64,000 nucleotides of DNA from Candidatus Fermentimicrarchaeum limneticum (GTDB taxonomy: Archaea; Micrarchaeota; Micrarchaeia; Burarchaeales; Fermentimicrarchaeaceae), in assembly GCA_013426015.1 (NCBI GenBank), contig CP058998.1, positions 1 to 64,000 on the forward strand, given 5' to 3'. Made by a program: the position numbers and the translations under genes. The notes beneath the pieces are model-generated. The model was not told where the DNA came from. It saw nothing but the letters and a program-made list of their open reading frames with translations, and did no database searches. Shown here piece by piece: positions 1-8,288 of the stretch (position 1 is its first letter; every line of letters begins with the position of its first letter).

Positions 1-1842
1 GGTTACTGGAACCTCAACGAAGGGTCAGGGACCACAGCAAACGACTCAAGCGGAAATGGGAATACAGGAACTATCACAGGTGCAACCTGGACATCAGGCA
101 AGTATGGAAGTGCGTTGAGATTTAGTGGTTCAAATTCAAATAGTGTCTCCTGCGGCAATTCAAGCATCTTAAGGGACTTCACGCAAATGACCATCTCTCT
201 CTGGTTCAAGACATCAAACACAAGCTTGTTGACATCTGCAAGAACGATAGTCAGCCGCTGGAACGCCGCTGCTGGGCAACGCAGTTATGCAATCAGTCAA
301 TACCCAGACAATACAGTTCGTTTTACTCTGAGAAAATCTGATGACAGCGCATCAATAGAAGTTGCCTCCAATACAGCAATAGATACTAATTGGCATCACA
401 TAGCAGGGGTTTGGAACGGGACACACGCAATGATTTATATTGACGGCGTATTGCAGAGCGATATAAAAGAAATTTCTGCAATCCGGCCATCCATCGCCAA
501 ATTCTACATTGGGAGGCAGCAGGGGGGAGCAGTAATCTACGGCACAATAGACGATGTGAAGATATACGGCACCGCTCTAACAGCCCAGCAGATTGCCGAC
601 CTATCCAATCTACGAGGTTACTGGAACCTCAACGAAGGGTCAGGGACCACAGCAAACGACTCAAGCGGAAATGGGAATACAGGAACTATCACAGGTGCAA
701 CCTGGACATCAGGCAAGTATGGAAGTGCGTTGAGATTTAGTGGTTCAAATTCAAATAGTGTCTCCTGCGGCAATTCAAGCATCTTAAGGGACTTCACGCA
801 AATGACCATCTCTCTCTGGTTCAAGACATCAAACACAAGCTTGTTGACATCTGCAAGAACGATAGTCAGCCGCTGGAACGCCGCTGCTGGGCAACGCAGT
901 TATGCAATCAGTCAATACCCAGACAATACAGTTCGTTTTACTCTGAGAAAATCTGATGACAGCGCATCAATAGAAGTTGCCTCCAATACAGCAATAGATA
1001 CTAATTGGCATCACATAGCAGGGGTTTGGAACGGGACACACGCAATGATTTATATTGACGGCGTATTGCAGAGCGATATAAAAGAAATTTCTGCAATCCG
1101 GCCATCCATCGCCAAATTCTACATTGGGAGGCAGCAGGGGGGAGCAGTAATCTACGGCACAATAGACGATGTGAAGATATACGGCACCGCTCTAACAGCC
1201 CAGCAGATTGCCGACCTATCCAATCTACGAGGTTACTGGAACCTCAACGAAGGGTCAGGGACCACAGCAAACGACTCAAGCGGAAATGGGAATACAGGAA
1301 CTATCACAGGTGCAACCTGGACATCAGGCAAGTATGGAAGTGCGTTGAGATTTAGTGGTTCAAATTCAAATAGTGTCTCCTGCGGCAATTCAAGCATCTT
1401 AAGGGACTTCACGCAAATGACCATCTCTCTCTGGTTCAAGACATCAAACACAAGCTTGTTGACATCTGCAAGAACGATAGTCAGCCGCTGGAACGCCGCT
1501 GCTGGGCAACGCAGTTATGCAATCAGTCAATACCCAGACAATACAGTTCGTTTTACTCTGAGAAAATCTGATGACAGCGCATCAATAGAAGTTGCCTCCA
1601 ATACAGCAATAGATACTAATTGGCATCACATAGCAGGGGTTTGGAACGGGACACACGCAATGATTTATATTGACGGCGTATTGCAGAGCGATATAAAAGA
1701 AATTTCTGCAATCCGGCCATCCATCGCCAAATTCTACATTGGGAGGCAGCAGGGGGGAGCAGTAATCTACGGCACAATAGACGATGTGAAGATATTCAAC
1801 AGAGCATTATCTGAAAGTGAAATAAGAGACTTATACCAATGA
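1..1842 (+). CDS. LamG-repeat surface protein, C-terminal part (5' end outside window)
   Basis: The reading frame is open from base 1 to the TGA at 1840-1842, so this is the C-terminal 613 residues of a longer protein. Three tandem 205-residue units start at bases 1, 616 and 1231. Each begins with GYWNLNEGSGTTANDSSG, which is typical of concanavalin A-like LamG/Laminin_G_3 domains (a jelly-roll fold seen in extracellular sugar- or protein-binding modules). The units appear identical over their length; only the last 16 or so residues of unit 3 differ (IFNRALSESEIRDLYQ instead of the linker into the next unit). The first ATG in frame (115) lies inside a unit and is not a real start. The protein is probably secreted or anchored at the cell surface, but its signal peptide is outside the window. 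Its position next to a glycan locus fits a cell-envelope role. The LamG call is firm; the ligand is unknown. Confidence 0.85.
   Translation, partial: GYWNLNEGSGTTANDSSGNGNTGTITGATWTSGKYGSALRFSGSNSNSVSCGNSSILRDFTQMTISLWFKTSNTSLLTSARTIVSRWNAAAGQRSYAISQYPDNTVRFTLRKSDDSASIEVASNTAIDTNWHHIAGVWNGTHAMIYIDGVLQSDIKEISAIRPSIAKFYIGRQQGGAVIYGTIDDVKIYGTALTAQQIADLSNLRGYWNLNEGSGTTANDSSGNGNTGTITGATWTSGKYGSALRFSGSNSNSVSCGNSSILRDFTQMTISLWFKTSNTSLLTSARTIVSRWNAAAGQRSYAISQYPDNTVRFTLRKSDDSASIEVASNTAIDTNWHHIAGVWNGTHAMIYIDGVLQSDIKEISAIRPSIAKFYIGRQQGGAVIYGTIDDVKIYGTALTAQQIADLSNLRGYWNLNEGSGTTANDSSGNGNTGTITGATWTSGKYGSALRFSGSNSNSVSCGNSSILRDFTQMTISLWFKTSNTSLLTSARTIVSRWNAAAGQRSYAISQYPDNTVRFTLRKSDDSASIEVASNTAIDTNWHHIAGVWNGTHAMIYIDGVLQSDIKEISAIRPSIAKFYIGRQQGGAVIYGTIDDVKIFNRALSESEIRDLYQ
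1..1842 (+). repeat. Three tandem identical 615-bp units (LamG coding)
   Basis: Unit boundaries are 1-615, 616-1230 and 1231-1842. The period is exactly 615 bp, a multiple of three. Units 1 and 2 look identical base for base, and unit 3 matches them up to about base 1792, where a diverged end follows. Absence of even silent changes points to very recent amplification or ongoing gene conversion. More copies may lie upstream of base 1. Confidence 0.95.
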
Positions 1843-1855
1843 GTCAACCAAACGG

Positions 1856-2039
1856 GTGAGTTACATAAGCTACACGGACATGGATAACGCAGGCAAAAAC
1901 GAAGCAGTAAAAAATATTCAAATTCCTTAAGAAGAGAGGAATCGAATCATGCGGAAGGTTTGCGGAGTTCAAGTACATGAACCTGGCAGCTTGCATAAGG
2001 AGCGCGATGAACAAGGCGAAGAAAATAAACTTCGCATGA
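1856..2039 (+). pseudogene. Decayed C-terminal tail of a UDP-galactopyranose mutase/FAD amine-oxidase-like gene
   Basis: No intact gene fits this 220-bp interval. The stretch from 1922 to the TGA at 2037-2039 reads FLKKRGIESCGRFAEFKY followed by MNLAACIRSAMNKAKKINFA. That resembles the last FAD-contacting helix of UDP-galactopyranose mutase and protoporphyrinogen-oxidase-like proteins (GI.SCGRFGEWKY.NMD..I.SG..AA..I). The preceding piece (1856-1919, VSYISYTDMDNAGKN) lies in another frame, so the remnant is frameshifted as well as lacking everything upstream. It abuts the LamG stop codon directly, as if the LamG repeats replaced the body of the gene. An oppositely oriented 78-codon frame over the same bases looks like chance. 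The family call rests on a short motif and is moderate. Confidence 0.45.
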
Positions 2040-2066
2040 ATTGTCCGGTGAGTATAGCGCTGACAA

Positions 2067-3512
2067 TCAGAAGATATCAATCCCGAATCCTTTCGGTATG
2101 AGTTTCCTAATTATTTCAAAATCCTCCTCCCTCCACTCTCTTATTATAATTAGAATCACAAAATAAAGTCCGAAAAGAAAAGCGTATTCCAGTGGGAGAA
2201 GCAAGTTGTTTGTGAGTACGATGTATAAGCTCAGCAGGTAGATAAAGAGGGAAGCTAGTGATATTCTAGCAAGAGACTTCACGCTGATAAGACATCCGAA
2301 TTCTCCCACGACATAATAGGAGGCAACAACCACACCCACAAAAGTGCTAACGGTTGATGCAAGAGCTGCCCCTCTTATCCCCATCAGCGGTATTAAGAGG
2401 AAGTTCAACACAAGAGAGAGCAGACAGACCAATCCGAGTATGAGCATACATCGCTTCGGTTTCCCAGCAGCAATCAGCATATTCGCCAATCCACCTAATA
2501 AAGTGAAAAAGCTTATGCCGAATATGAAGATGGAGAGAGGCTCTCCCGCCGGTGCAAATGCGCTTGAATAGACGAAAGAGACCAAATCACTCGCAGTTGC
2601 GCTCACCACAAAGCTTATTGGAAGGAGCAGCATAAGACTGTACCTTATGGAATTCGTGACGTACTTGATGGTTTTCTTCTGGTTCCCGGCAGCCATCGAA
2701 GCCGAAATGGCGGGTATGAGGGTTGCAAACAGAGTTCCCACCAAGAAGTAGAATAGCTTCCCGATTGTTGAGGCTGAGTTGTAGTAGCCGACTAAAGTGT
2801 CATTCCTAAGCAGAGATTTAATCATGAGTATGTCAATATTCGGCAATAGGTTGCTGAAAACTGAGTATGCTACCACGGGCATTGAGAAATATAGGATCTT
2901 TCTCCATTCAAATTTTCCATCCCCTCTTACCAATCTGCTAAACCAGAGCACTAGTAGGAGGGATGCGAGATAGGAGAGCAGGTACCCAAAAATGGCCCCC
3001 AGAACCCCCAGCCCCACCACTACTAGGAGAATGGCGGTCAATTTCGTCAGGGAATGTGCTATTGAAACAAGGCTCTGCTTTCCGAAGTACCTCACGCCGT
3101 TCAAATAACCGGAATAGACGCTGCTGATACCAACAAGAAATATCGAGACAGATGTGAGCCTCACATAAAGGATGAACCTCTCATCAGAAAATGCGTTTGC
3201 TATCAAACCAGCAGATGAGAAATAAATAAGGAAGATTATCGTGCATAGTGCAAGCTGTATCTTCAGACTCTCTTTCAGTATGCTTCCTGCCCTTTTTTCA
3301 TCAGAGGATATGAACTTTGATACGGCAATCGGGATCCCAGCGGTTGGTATGAGAGTAACGATGGACATTAGTCCAAGAACTACTCCCCATACTCCGTATA
3401 GCTCTGGCCCCATAATTCTGCCCAGAGCAATGTGTGTTGCATATCCCGCAGCTAGGAAGATGACTTGTGCCACGAGAAGATAAAACGTCCCTTTGCTCAC
3501 GCTTGTCTTCAT
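2067..3512 (-). CDS. Wzx/MATE-type polysaccharide flippase
   Basis: A 481-residue polytopic membrane protein with about 14 hydrophobic helices. Its opening, KGTFYLLVAQVIFLAAGYATHIALGRIMGPELYGVWG, is characteristic of the RfbX/Wzx polysaccharide transporter family, which flips lipid-linked glycan units across the membrane. I place the start at the ATG at 3512 because GGTGG lies five bases upstream; an in-frame ATG at 3527 would add only MEGGE. It is transcribed away from the aminotransferase operon that starts at 3638, with a 125-bp shared intergenic region. It probably exports the oligosaccharides assembled by the neighbouring glycosyltransferases, alongside or instead of the ABC exporter at 15203-17159. 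Confidence 0.85.
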   Translation of the reverse strand: MKTSVSKGTFYLLVAQVIFLAAGYATHIALGRIMGPELYGVWGVVLGLMSIVTLIPTAGIPIAVSKFISSDEKRAGSILKESLKIQLALCTIIFLIYFSSAGLIANAFSDERFILYVRLTSVSIFLVGISSVYSGYLNGVRYFGKQSLVSIAHSLTKLTAILLVVVGLGVLGAIFGYLLSYLASLLLVLWFSRLVRGDGKFEWRKILYFSMPVVAYSVFSNLLPNIDILMIKSLLRNDTLVGYYNSASTIGKLFYFLVGTLFATLIPAISASMAAGNQKKTIKYVTNSIRYSLMLLLPISFVVSATASDLVSFVYSSAFAPAGEPLSIFIFGISFFTLLGGLANMLIAAGKPKRCMLILGLVCLLSLVLNFLLIPLMGIRGAALASTVSTFVGVVVASYYVVGEFGCLISVKSLARISLASLFIYLLSLYIVLTNNLLLPLEYAFLFGLYFVILIIIREWREEDFEIIRKLIPKGFGIDIF

Positions 3513-3608
3513 CTCGCCACCTTCCACTCATCAAATCCATCATTCCTTTGCAAAGTCGGAGATATGTTTGATTCTGCCTCTCTTACGACTATTTAACTTC
3601 TAAAAGTA

Positions 3609-3616
3609 TTTTAATA
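3609..3616 (+). promoter_or_regulatory. TATA box of the diamino-sugar operon (leaderless)
   Basis: TTTTAATA lies 22-29 bases before the ATG at 3638. No Shine-Dalgarno-like sequence lies in between, so the transcript is probably leaderless. It would drive the tightly packed genes 3638-7149. Confidence 0.5.
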
Positions 3617-3637
3617 ACTATCAGCACTTATTATAGC

Positions 3638-4723
3638 ATGCTGCCCATATCCAAGCCGTGCATGGGTGAGGAGGAGATAAGAGCAGTAATTCAGACTCTC
3701 AGATCGGGCCAGCTCTCGCAGGGCTCCAAGGTGCGCGAATTCGAAGAGAATTTCTCGGAATACGTGGGAGTCAAACATGCCATAGCGACAACAAATGGGA
3801 CCTCATCATTGCACGTCGCCCTCCTATCCGCAGGCATCGGGAAAGGAGCAGAAGTTATCACCACGCCGTTCTCTTTCGTAGCAAGCTCGAACTCGATTCT
3901 CTACTGCGGAGCGAAACCGATTTTTGTTGACATAGGGAAGGACTTCAACATCAACCCCGACTTGATTGAGGAAAAAATAACAGGGAAAACGAAGGCAGTG
4001 TTGGTCGTCCACCTCTACGGACAGCCTTGCGAGATGGACAAAATAACTGAAATCTGCGATGAGAACAACCTGCTTCTTATAGAGGACGCATGTCAGGCCC
4101 ATGGAGCGGAATTCAACAAAAGGAAGGTTGGCTCCTTCGGGATTGCGGGATGCTTCTCCTTCTATCCCACGAAGAACATGACAACCGGAGAAGGGGGAAT
4201 GATCACCACAAACGACGACCGAGTCGCGGAAAAAGCAAGGATGGTGATAAACCATGGATCCAAGGTTAGATATCACCATGAGATTCTTGGTTATAACTAC
4301 CGTATGACCGACATCCAAGCAGCGATAGGAATCGAGCAGTTAAAGAAACTTGATGGATTCAACGAGATGAGAATCCGAAACGCCAACCTGCTGACAATGA
4401 AATTGAAGGATGTCGAGGGAATAGTGCTCCCAAAAACATACAAGAACAGAAAGCACGTTTTCCACCAGTACACCATAAGTATAACGGACAGATACCCAAT
4501 TGGAAGGGATGCGCTCACCAAAAAGCTGGAGAGTGCGAGAATAGGCTGCGGAGTCTACTACCCCCTGCCGATTCACAAACAGAAACTGTACATTAGAATG
4601 GGATACTCCAGCAAGCTCCCAGTCTCGGAGAAGGTCTCGAGGGAGGTAGTTTCACTGCCGATACACCCGCTCGTTAGGAAAGCGGACTTGGAGAAAATAT
4701 CAAGATTATTTATAAGAAGCTGA
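3638..4723 (+). CDS. DegT/DnrJ/EryC1 sugar-nucleotide aminotransferase
   Basis: A 361-residue PLP-dependent aminotransferase of the DegT/DnrJ/EryC1/StrS family, which transfers an amino group from glutamate to a keto group on a nucleotide sugar. Visible motifs are the cofactor-binding segment TTNGTSSLHVAL (51-62), the EDACQAHGA segment (149-157) and the Schiff-base lysine K179 in SFYPTKNMTTGEGG. Length is normal for the family. With the adjacent Gfo/Idh/MocA dehydrogenase and hexapeptide acetyltransferase it matches the WbpE/WlbC step, amination of a 3-keto-UDP-GlcNAc derivative. It is the first gene of a + strand run and is likely leaderless. Family certain; exact sugar inferred from context. 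Confidence 0.9.
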   Translation: MLPISKPCMGEEEIRAVIQTLRSGQLSQGSKVREFEENFSEYVGVKHAIATTNGTSSLHVALLSAGIGKGAEVITTPFSFVASSNSILYCGAKPIFVDIGKDFNINPDLIEEKITGKTKAVLVVHLYGQPCEMDKITEICDENNLLLIEDACQAHGAEFNKRKVGSFGIAGCFSFYPTKNMTTGEGGMITTNDDRVAEKARMVINHGSKVRYHHEILGYNYRMTDIQAAIGIEQLKKLDGFNEMRIRNANLLTMKLKDVEGIVLPKTYKNRKHVFHQYTISITDRYPIGRDALTKKLESARIGCGVYYPLPIHKQKLYIRMGYSSKLPVSEKVSREVVSLPIHPLVRKADLEKISRLFIRS

Positions 4724-4744
4724 CAACAAGTACTTGGTGGATAT

Positions 4745-5485
4745 ATGAATGAAAAAAAAGTCGCCCTTGTAACCGGTTCCTCTAGCGGAATAGGACGTGC
4801 TATCGCATTCGAACTCGCTAAACGTAATATCGATGTGGCTGTCAACAGCAATGAAGATACCAAAGCGGGAATAGAAACAGCGGAGGAGATCAAGAAACTT
4901 GGAGCGAGATCAATTTATTGCCAATGTGACATAACAGATTTCGAATCTGTCAAGAAAATGTTCGAAAAAATAATTGAAGAATTCGGAAGAATCGACATAC
5001 TGATAAACAACGCCGGAATCACAATCGATAAGAAGCTGGAGAATATGACTCCAGAGCAGTGGGAGAGAGTGATGAAAGTCAACCTCACCGGTGTGTTCAA
5101 CTGCACTAAGAACGCCATTCCTTTAATGAAGAAGCGGGGAGGAGGTAGAATCGTCAACATCTCTTCAGTGATTGGCGAGATGGGCAACATAGGGCAAGCC
5201 AACTACGCCGCTTCAAAAGCAGGAGTTATCTCTTTCACGAAAAGCGTGGCGAAGGAATGCGCGCACGACAACATTCTAATAAATGCAGTTGCGCCAGGCT
5301 TCATCAGGACTCGAATGGTCGATAAGGTTCCGAAGAATATTCTCGAGAGGATAATCGGCGAAATACCACTCAGGAGATTGGGAGAGCCGCACGAAGTGGC
5401 CAAGCTGGTGTACTTCCTTGTGTCGGATGATGCAAGCTATATAACCGGTCAGGTTTTCAACGTAAATGGCGGCCTGTACATGTAG
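4745..5485 (+). CDS. Short-chain dehydrogenase/reductase (FabG-like)
   Basis: A 246-residue classical SDR. It has the cofactor motif TGSSSGIG (10-17), NNAG (88-91), catalytic serine in the VNISS segment (about 140), Y154 and K158 in YAASK, and the C-terminal ASYITGQVFNVNGG typical of FabG-type 3-oxoacyl-ACP reductases. GGTGG five bases before ATG 4745 supports the start. FabG has no obvious role in an archaeon without bacterial fatty acid synthesis. Lying between an aminotransferase and an acetyltransferase, it more likely reduces or oxidises a nucleotide-sugar hydroxyl or a small precursor. Substrate unknown. Confidence 0.85.
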   Translation: MNEKKVALVTGSSSGIGRAIAFELAKRNIDVAVNSNEDTKAGIETAEEIKKLGARSIYCQCDITDFESVKKMFEKIIEEFGRIDILINNAGITIDKKLENMTPEQWERVMKVNLTGVFNCTKNAIPLMKKRGGGRIVNISSVIGEMGNIGQANYAASKAGVISFTKSVAKECAHDNILINAVAPGFIRTRMVDKVPKNILERIIGEIPLRRLGEPHEVAKLVYFLVSDDASYITGQVFNVNGGLYM

Positions 5486-5498
5486 AAAAGGTGAAGAG

Positions 5499-6227
5499 AT
5501 GAATTTCATTGATGAGAGCGCAAAAATTGGGAAGAATTTCAAGCCATCCCATAATGTCGTAATCCTAGGAAATGTGCGAATCGGAAACAATGTGCAGGTC
5601 GGGAACAACATAGTGATATACGCAAATGTGAGAGTAGGGGATGATGTTCAGATACAAGATAATTCAGTAATAGGCAAATTGCCAAAAACCTCTGTCATCA
5701 GCTCTCTGGGGAAGAGGAAAAACATCAGTTTCACGGAAATTGGGGATAAGGTGACCATCGGAACTTCCTGCACTATATACGCTGGGACCAAAATCGGGAA
5801 GAACTGCTTCGTGGGGGATTTGGCTTCCATAAGAGAGGGATGCGTGATTGGGGATTCCACAATTGTTGGCAGAGCCGTTACGATGGAATGCAACACAAAG
5901 GTGGGGAGATGCGTCAAGATACAGACAGCCTCCCACATCACTGGGAACATGGTAATTGAGGATTATGTATTTTTGGGTCCGGAAGTTGCCACAATGAACG
6001 ACAAGTACATGGGCAGAGCCGGCTCATCCTTCAAAGGACCAACAATAAAAAAAGGCGCTAGGATTGGGGGTAATGCAACAATCCTTCCAGGAGTGGTCAT
6101 AGGGGAGGACGCAGTGGTGGGGGCGGGCTCGGTGGTGACAAAGGATGTGCCTCCCTCTACTATAGTAGTCGGCGTGCCGGCAAAAGCATTGAAAACTGTC
6201 CCGAAAGAACATCTTTTGAGAAAGTAG
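5499..6227 (+). CDS. Hexapeptide-repeat (left-handed beta-helix) N-acetyltransferase
   Basis: A 242-residue protein dominated by [LIV]G-x4 hexapeptide repeats (for example NVRIGNNVQVGNNIVI), ending with the classic VVGAGSVVTKDVPPSTIVVG segment of the acyltransferase family that includes WbpD/WlbB. I start at ATG 5499, which follows an AAAGGTGAAG ribosome site, not at the ATG at 5466, which would overlap the SDR gene. By context it would acetylate the 3-amino group made by the aminotransferase at 3638, using acetyl-CoA. The central part (about residues 60-85) interrupts the repeats with a loop, as is common in this family. Family certain; substrate inferred. Confidence 0.88.
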   Translation: MNFIDESAKIGKNFKPSHNVVILGNVRIGNNVQVGNNIVIYANVRVGDDVQIQDNSVIGKLPKTSVISSLGKRKNISFTEIGDKVTIGTSCTIYAGTKIGKNCFVGDLASIREGCVIGDSTIVGRAVTMECNTKVGRCVKIQTASHITGNMVIEDYVFLGPEVATMNDKYMGRAGSSFKGPTIKKGARIGGNATILPGVVIGEDAVVGAGSVVTKDVPPSTIVVGVPAKALKTVPKEHLLRK

Positions 6228-6237
6228 ACTGATTGCT

Positions 6238-7149
6238 ATGATAAAAGTGGGCGTAATCGGAACAGGGTCGATGGGGAGAAACCACGCGCGCGTCTACTCT
6301 CAACTTCCCGACGTAAGTCTAGTTGGAGTTGCAGATGTAAACCGAAACCTCGTTCAATCAGTTGCAAAGGAGTACAATACAGCCGCTTTTACCGAATATC
6401 CCGAATTACTCAAACAGGGTTTGGATGCGGTGAGCATAGCGGTTCCAACCTCATTGCACAAAAAAGTCGCAATAGACGCAGCAGAGAACGGAGTAGACAT
6501 CCTTCTTGAAAAACCAATAAGCGACACTATTAGCAACGCGAGGAAAATAATCGAAGCATGCGAGAAGAATAAGGTCAAGCTTATGGTGGGCCACATAGAG
6601 AGATTCAACCCAATAGTGGATGTGATAAAGAGTAGAATAGACGAGAACACAATCTCAATAAACATAAGAAGACTTGGGCCGTTACCTCCCAGAGTTGCAG
6701 ATGTTGGAGTGGTAGTGGATTTGGCGATACATGACATCGATATAATCAGATACATAACCAACTCCGAATTCAAAAAAGTCTACGGCCTGACCTCGACCAA
6801 CCTCTCCAATCACGAGGATACAGCAATCCTATCTTTTGAGATGGAGAATGGAATTCTGGCAAACATAAACGCCAATTGGCTCACTCCTTTCAAGGTGAGG
6901 GAGATCGACATAGCTGGAAAGCGAAACTTCATCCGAGGTTATTTCATAGAACAGAAGGTAATTGAGTACGCCAAGCATGAGGATAATTCGTACACCACTC
7001 AGGAGATACCCGTAAAGTACGCCGAACCATTGAAAATTGAACTGGAGAAGTTTGTGGAATGCGTCAGACAGGGCAAGGAACCCCCCATCTCCGGGCACGA
7101 AGCACTGAAAGCGCTGGAAATAGCAGTCAGGTGCCTACGGAGCCGCTAG
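6238..7149 (+). CDS. Gfo/Idh/MocA-type UDP-sugar 3-dehydrogenase
   Basis: A 303-residue Gfo/Idh/MocA oxidoreductase. It has the N-terminal Rossmann motif GTGSMG (8-13), the EKP signature (91-93), GHIERFNP (118-125) and a C-terminal beta-sheet substrate domain with LAIHDIDIIRY. Enzymes with this GHIERFNP pattern include WlbA/WbpB, which oxidise C3 of UDP-GlcNAc or its uronic acid form, supplying the keto sugar for the neighbouring DegT aminotransferase. The start ATG 6238 follows the acetyltransferase stop by 10 bases. The gene ends only three bases before the convergent 2-epimerase gene. Family very likely; exact substrate inferred. Confidence 0.88.
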   Translation: MIKVGVIGTGSMGRNHARVYSQLPDVSLVGVADVNRNLVQSVAKEYNTAAFTEYPELLKQGLDAVSIAVPTSLHKKVAIDAAENGVDILLEKPISDTISNARKIIEACEKNKVKLMVGHIERFNPIVDVIKSRIDENTISINIRRLGPLPPRVADVGVVVDLAIHDIDIIRYITNSEFKKVYGLTSTNLSNHEDTAILSFEMENGILANINANWLTPFKVREIDIAGKRNFIRGYFIEQKVIEYAKHEDNSYTTQEIPVKYAEPLKIELEKFVECVRQGKEPPISGHEALKALEIAVRCLRSR

Positions 7150-7152
7150 AGG

Positions 7153-8238
7153 TTATCTGACTCCGATATCTTCCTGGATTATCCTCACTATATGCCTTGA
7201 AGGGCTGTAATTTCTGAATTTCTCAAGCGGGCTGGGAATTCCATACTCATCATAATTCCTTATGAAATGGTTTGTTTTTCTTAGGTCAAACCCCCCCACA
7301 TAGACATTCGGGTATTCTGGATGCTCGGTGACCTCCCTCATCACAAGACACGGCTTGCCAAGAAGGTATGTCTCCTGCTGCGGTCCTCCTCCATCGGTTA
7401 CCACGTACCGCGCCTTTTTTATATGCCCGATGAAGGAAAAGTAATCTAGGAGAGGCATCAGGACAACATTTCTATTTTCCTTCAACTTCATCATTAGATG
7501 TTTCGATTCCAGACCCGTCCTTGTTGACTCGTGAATTGGAAAAACTACCTTGAACTCCTCTGAAATTTTATCAATGGTCCTCACCACCTTCTCCAGCCTT
7601 TTGTAATTGGAGATTGTTTCGAACCGGTGTATTGACGCCAGAACATAATCCCCAGAAGGAGGAGAAATCGCCCCTCCTTTCTTGAGGGCAATCCTAACCG
7701 AATCCACAATGGTGTTCACTCTGATTCTCCAAACCTTTCCTTTGTGACCCTCTCCTTTCAAATTTGAGTAAGGCTGGTCCGAAAGTGCAAATAAGTGGTT
7801 AGAACCCATATCCACGATTCTTCTAATCGGCTCCTCCGGGAATGGTTCGAAGAGCTTATGCGTGCGCTCGCCGGCCTCCACATGTATCACTCTAAGCCCC
7901 CTCATCTTAGCTATTATCAACCCCAATAAAGCCGGAGGTGCATCGCCATGCAAAATCACATAATCTCTTTTTCTGAATATCGAACTTCTCACTCCATTCT
8001 TGGCAATATTCACCAACATCCAGAGAAGAAGCTCGCTGCTTCTCGATATATCCCTTCCCAAACCGTAAAATACGTGGTCGTATTCCCTTAGACCGAATAG
8101 TGAACGAATCTCATCCAGAATTCCGGCATGCTGTGAAGCATTTATGAATCTATACTTTAACTCTGCTTTGTCCATCTCGAGCATGACTGGCGCCATTTTA
8201 ATGAGTTGCCCCTTCGTTCCAATCAGTACATGCAGCAT
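7153..8238 (-). CDS. UDP-N-acetylglucosamine 2-epimerase family protein
   Basis: A 361-residue GT-B-fold protein of the WecB/WbpI family. Recognisable segments are HGDAPPALLGLIIAKM and VIHVEAGERTHKLFEPFPEE (the family norm is VEAGLRT with an RPEE-type element), SIHRFET and TDGGGPQQETYLLGKP (the norm is TDSGGIQEE). The substitutions show a divergent branch, so a substrate other than plain UDP-GlcNAc is plausible. With the C3 amination genes opposite it could be the WbpI-like epimerase giving a manno-configured 2,3-diamino sugar. It lies 50 bases downstream of the GT2 gene on the same strand, probably co-transcribed with it. Confidence 0.8.
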   Translation of the reverse strand: MLHVLIGTKGQLIKMAPVMLEMDKAELKYRFINASQHAGILDEIRSLFGLREYDHVFYGLGRDISRSSELLLWMLVNIAKNGVRSSIFRKRDYVILHGDAPPALLGLIIAKMRGLRVIHVEAGERTHKLFEPFPEEPIRRIVDMGSNHLFALSDQPYSNLKGEGHKGKVWRIRVNTIVDSVRIALKKGGAISPPSGDYVLASIHRFETISNYKRLEKVVRTIDKISEEFKVVFPIHESTRTGLESKHLMMKLKENRNVVLMPLLDYFSFIGHIKKARYVVTDGGGPQQETYLLGKPCLVMREVTEHPEYPNVYVGGFDLRKTNHFIRNYDEYGIPSPLEKFRNYSPSRHIVRIIQEDIGVR

Positions 8239-8288
8239 ACGATCAACTTGCGAAAAATTAATCCTTTACTATTCGAAGCATACGACTC

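Noticed and set aside
3-1451. Three identical 72-codon minus-strand frames within the LamG units
   Set aside because: They are antisense shadows that recur only because the units are identical; no start signal or family similarity.
1-1842. CRISPR array
   Set aside because: The repeat period is 615 bp, continuous and coding, with no spacers.
1844-2080. 78-codon minus-strand frame after the LamG gene
   Set aside because: It overlaps a recognisable plus-strand mutase-like remnant and the end of the flippase gene, and has no ribosome site or family resemblance.
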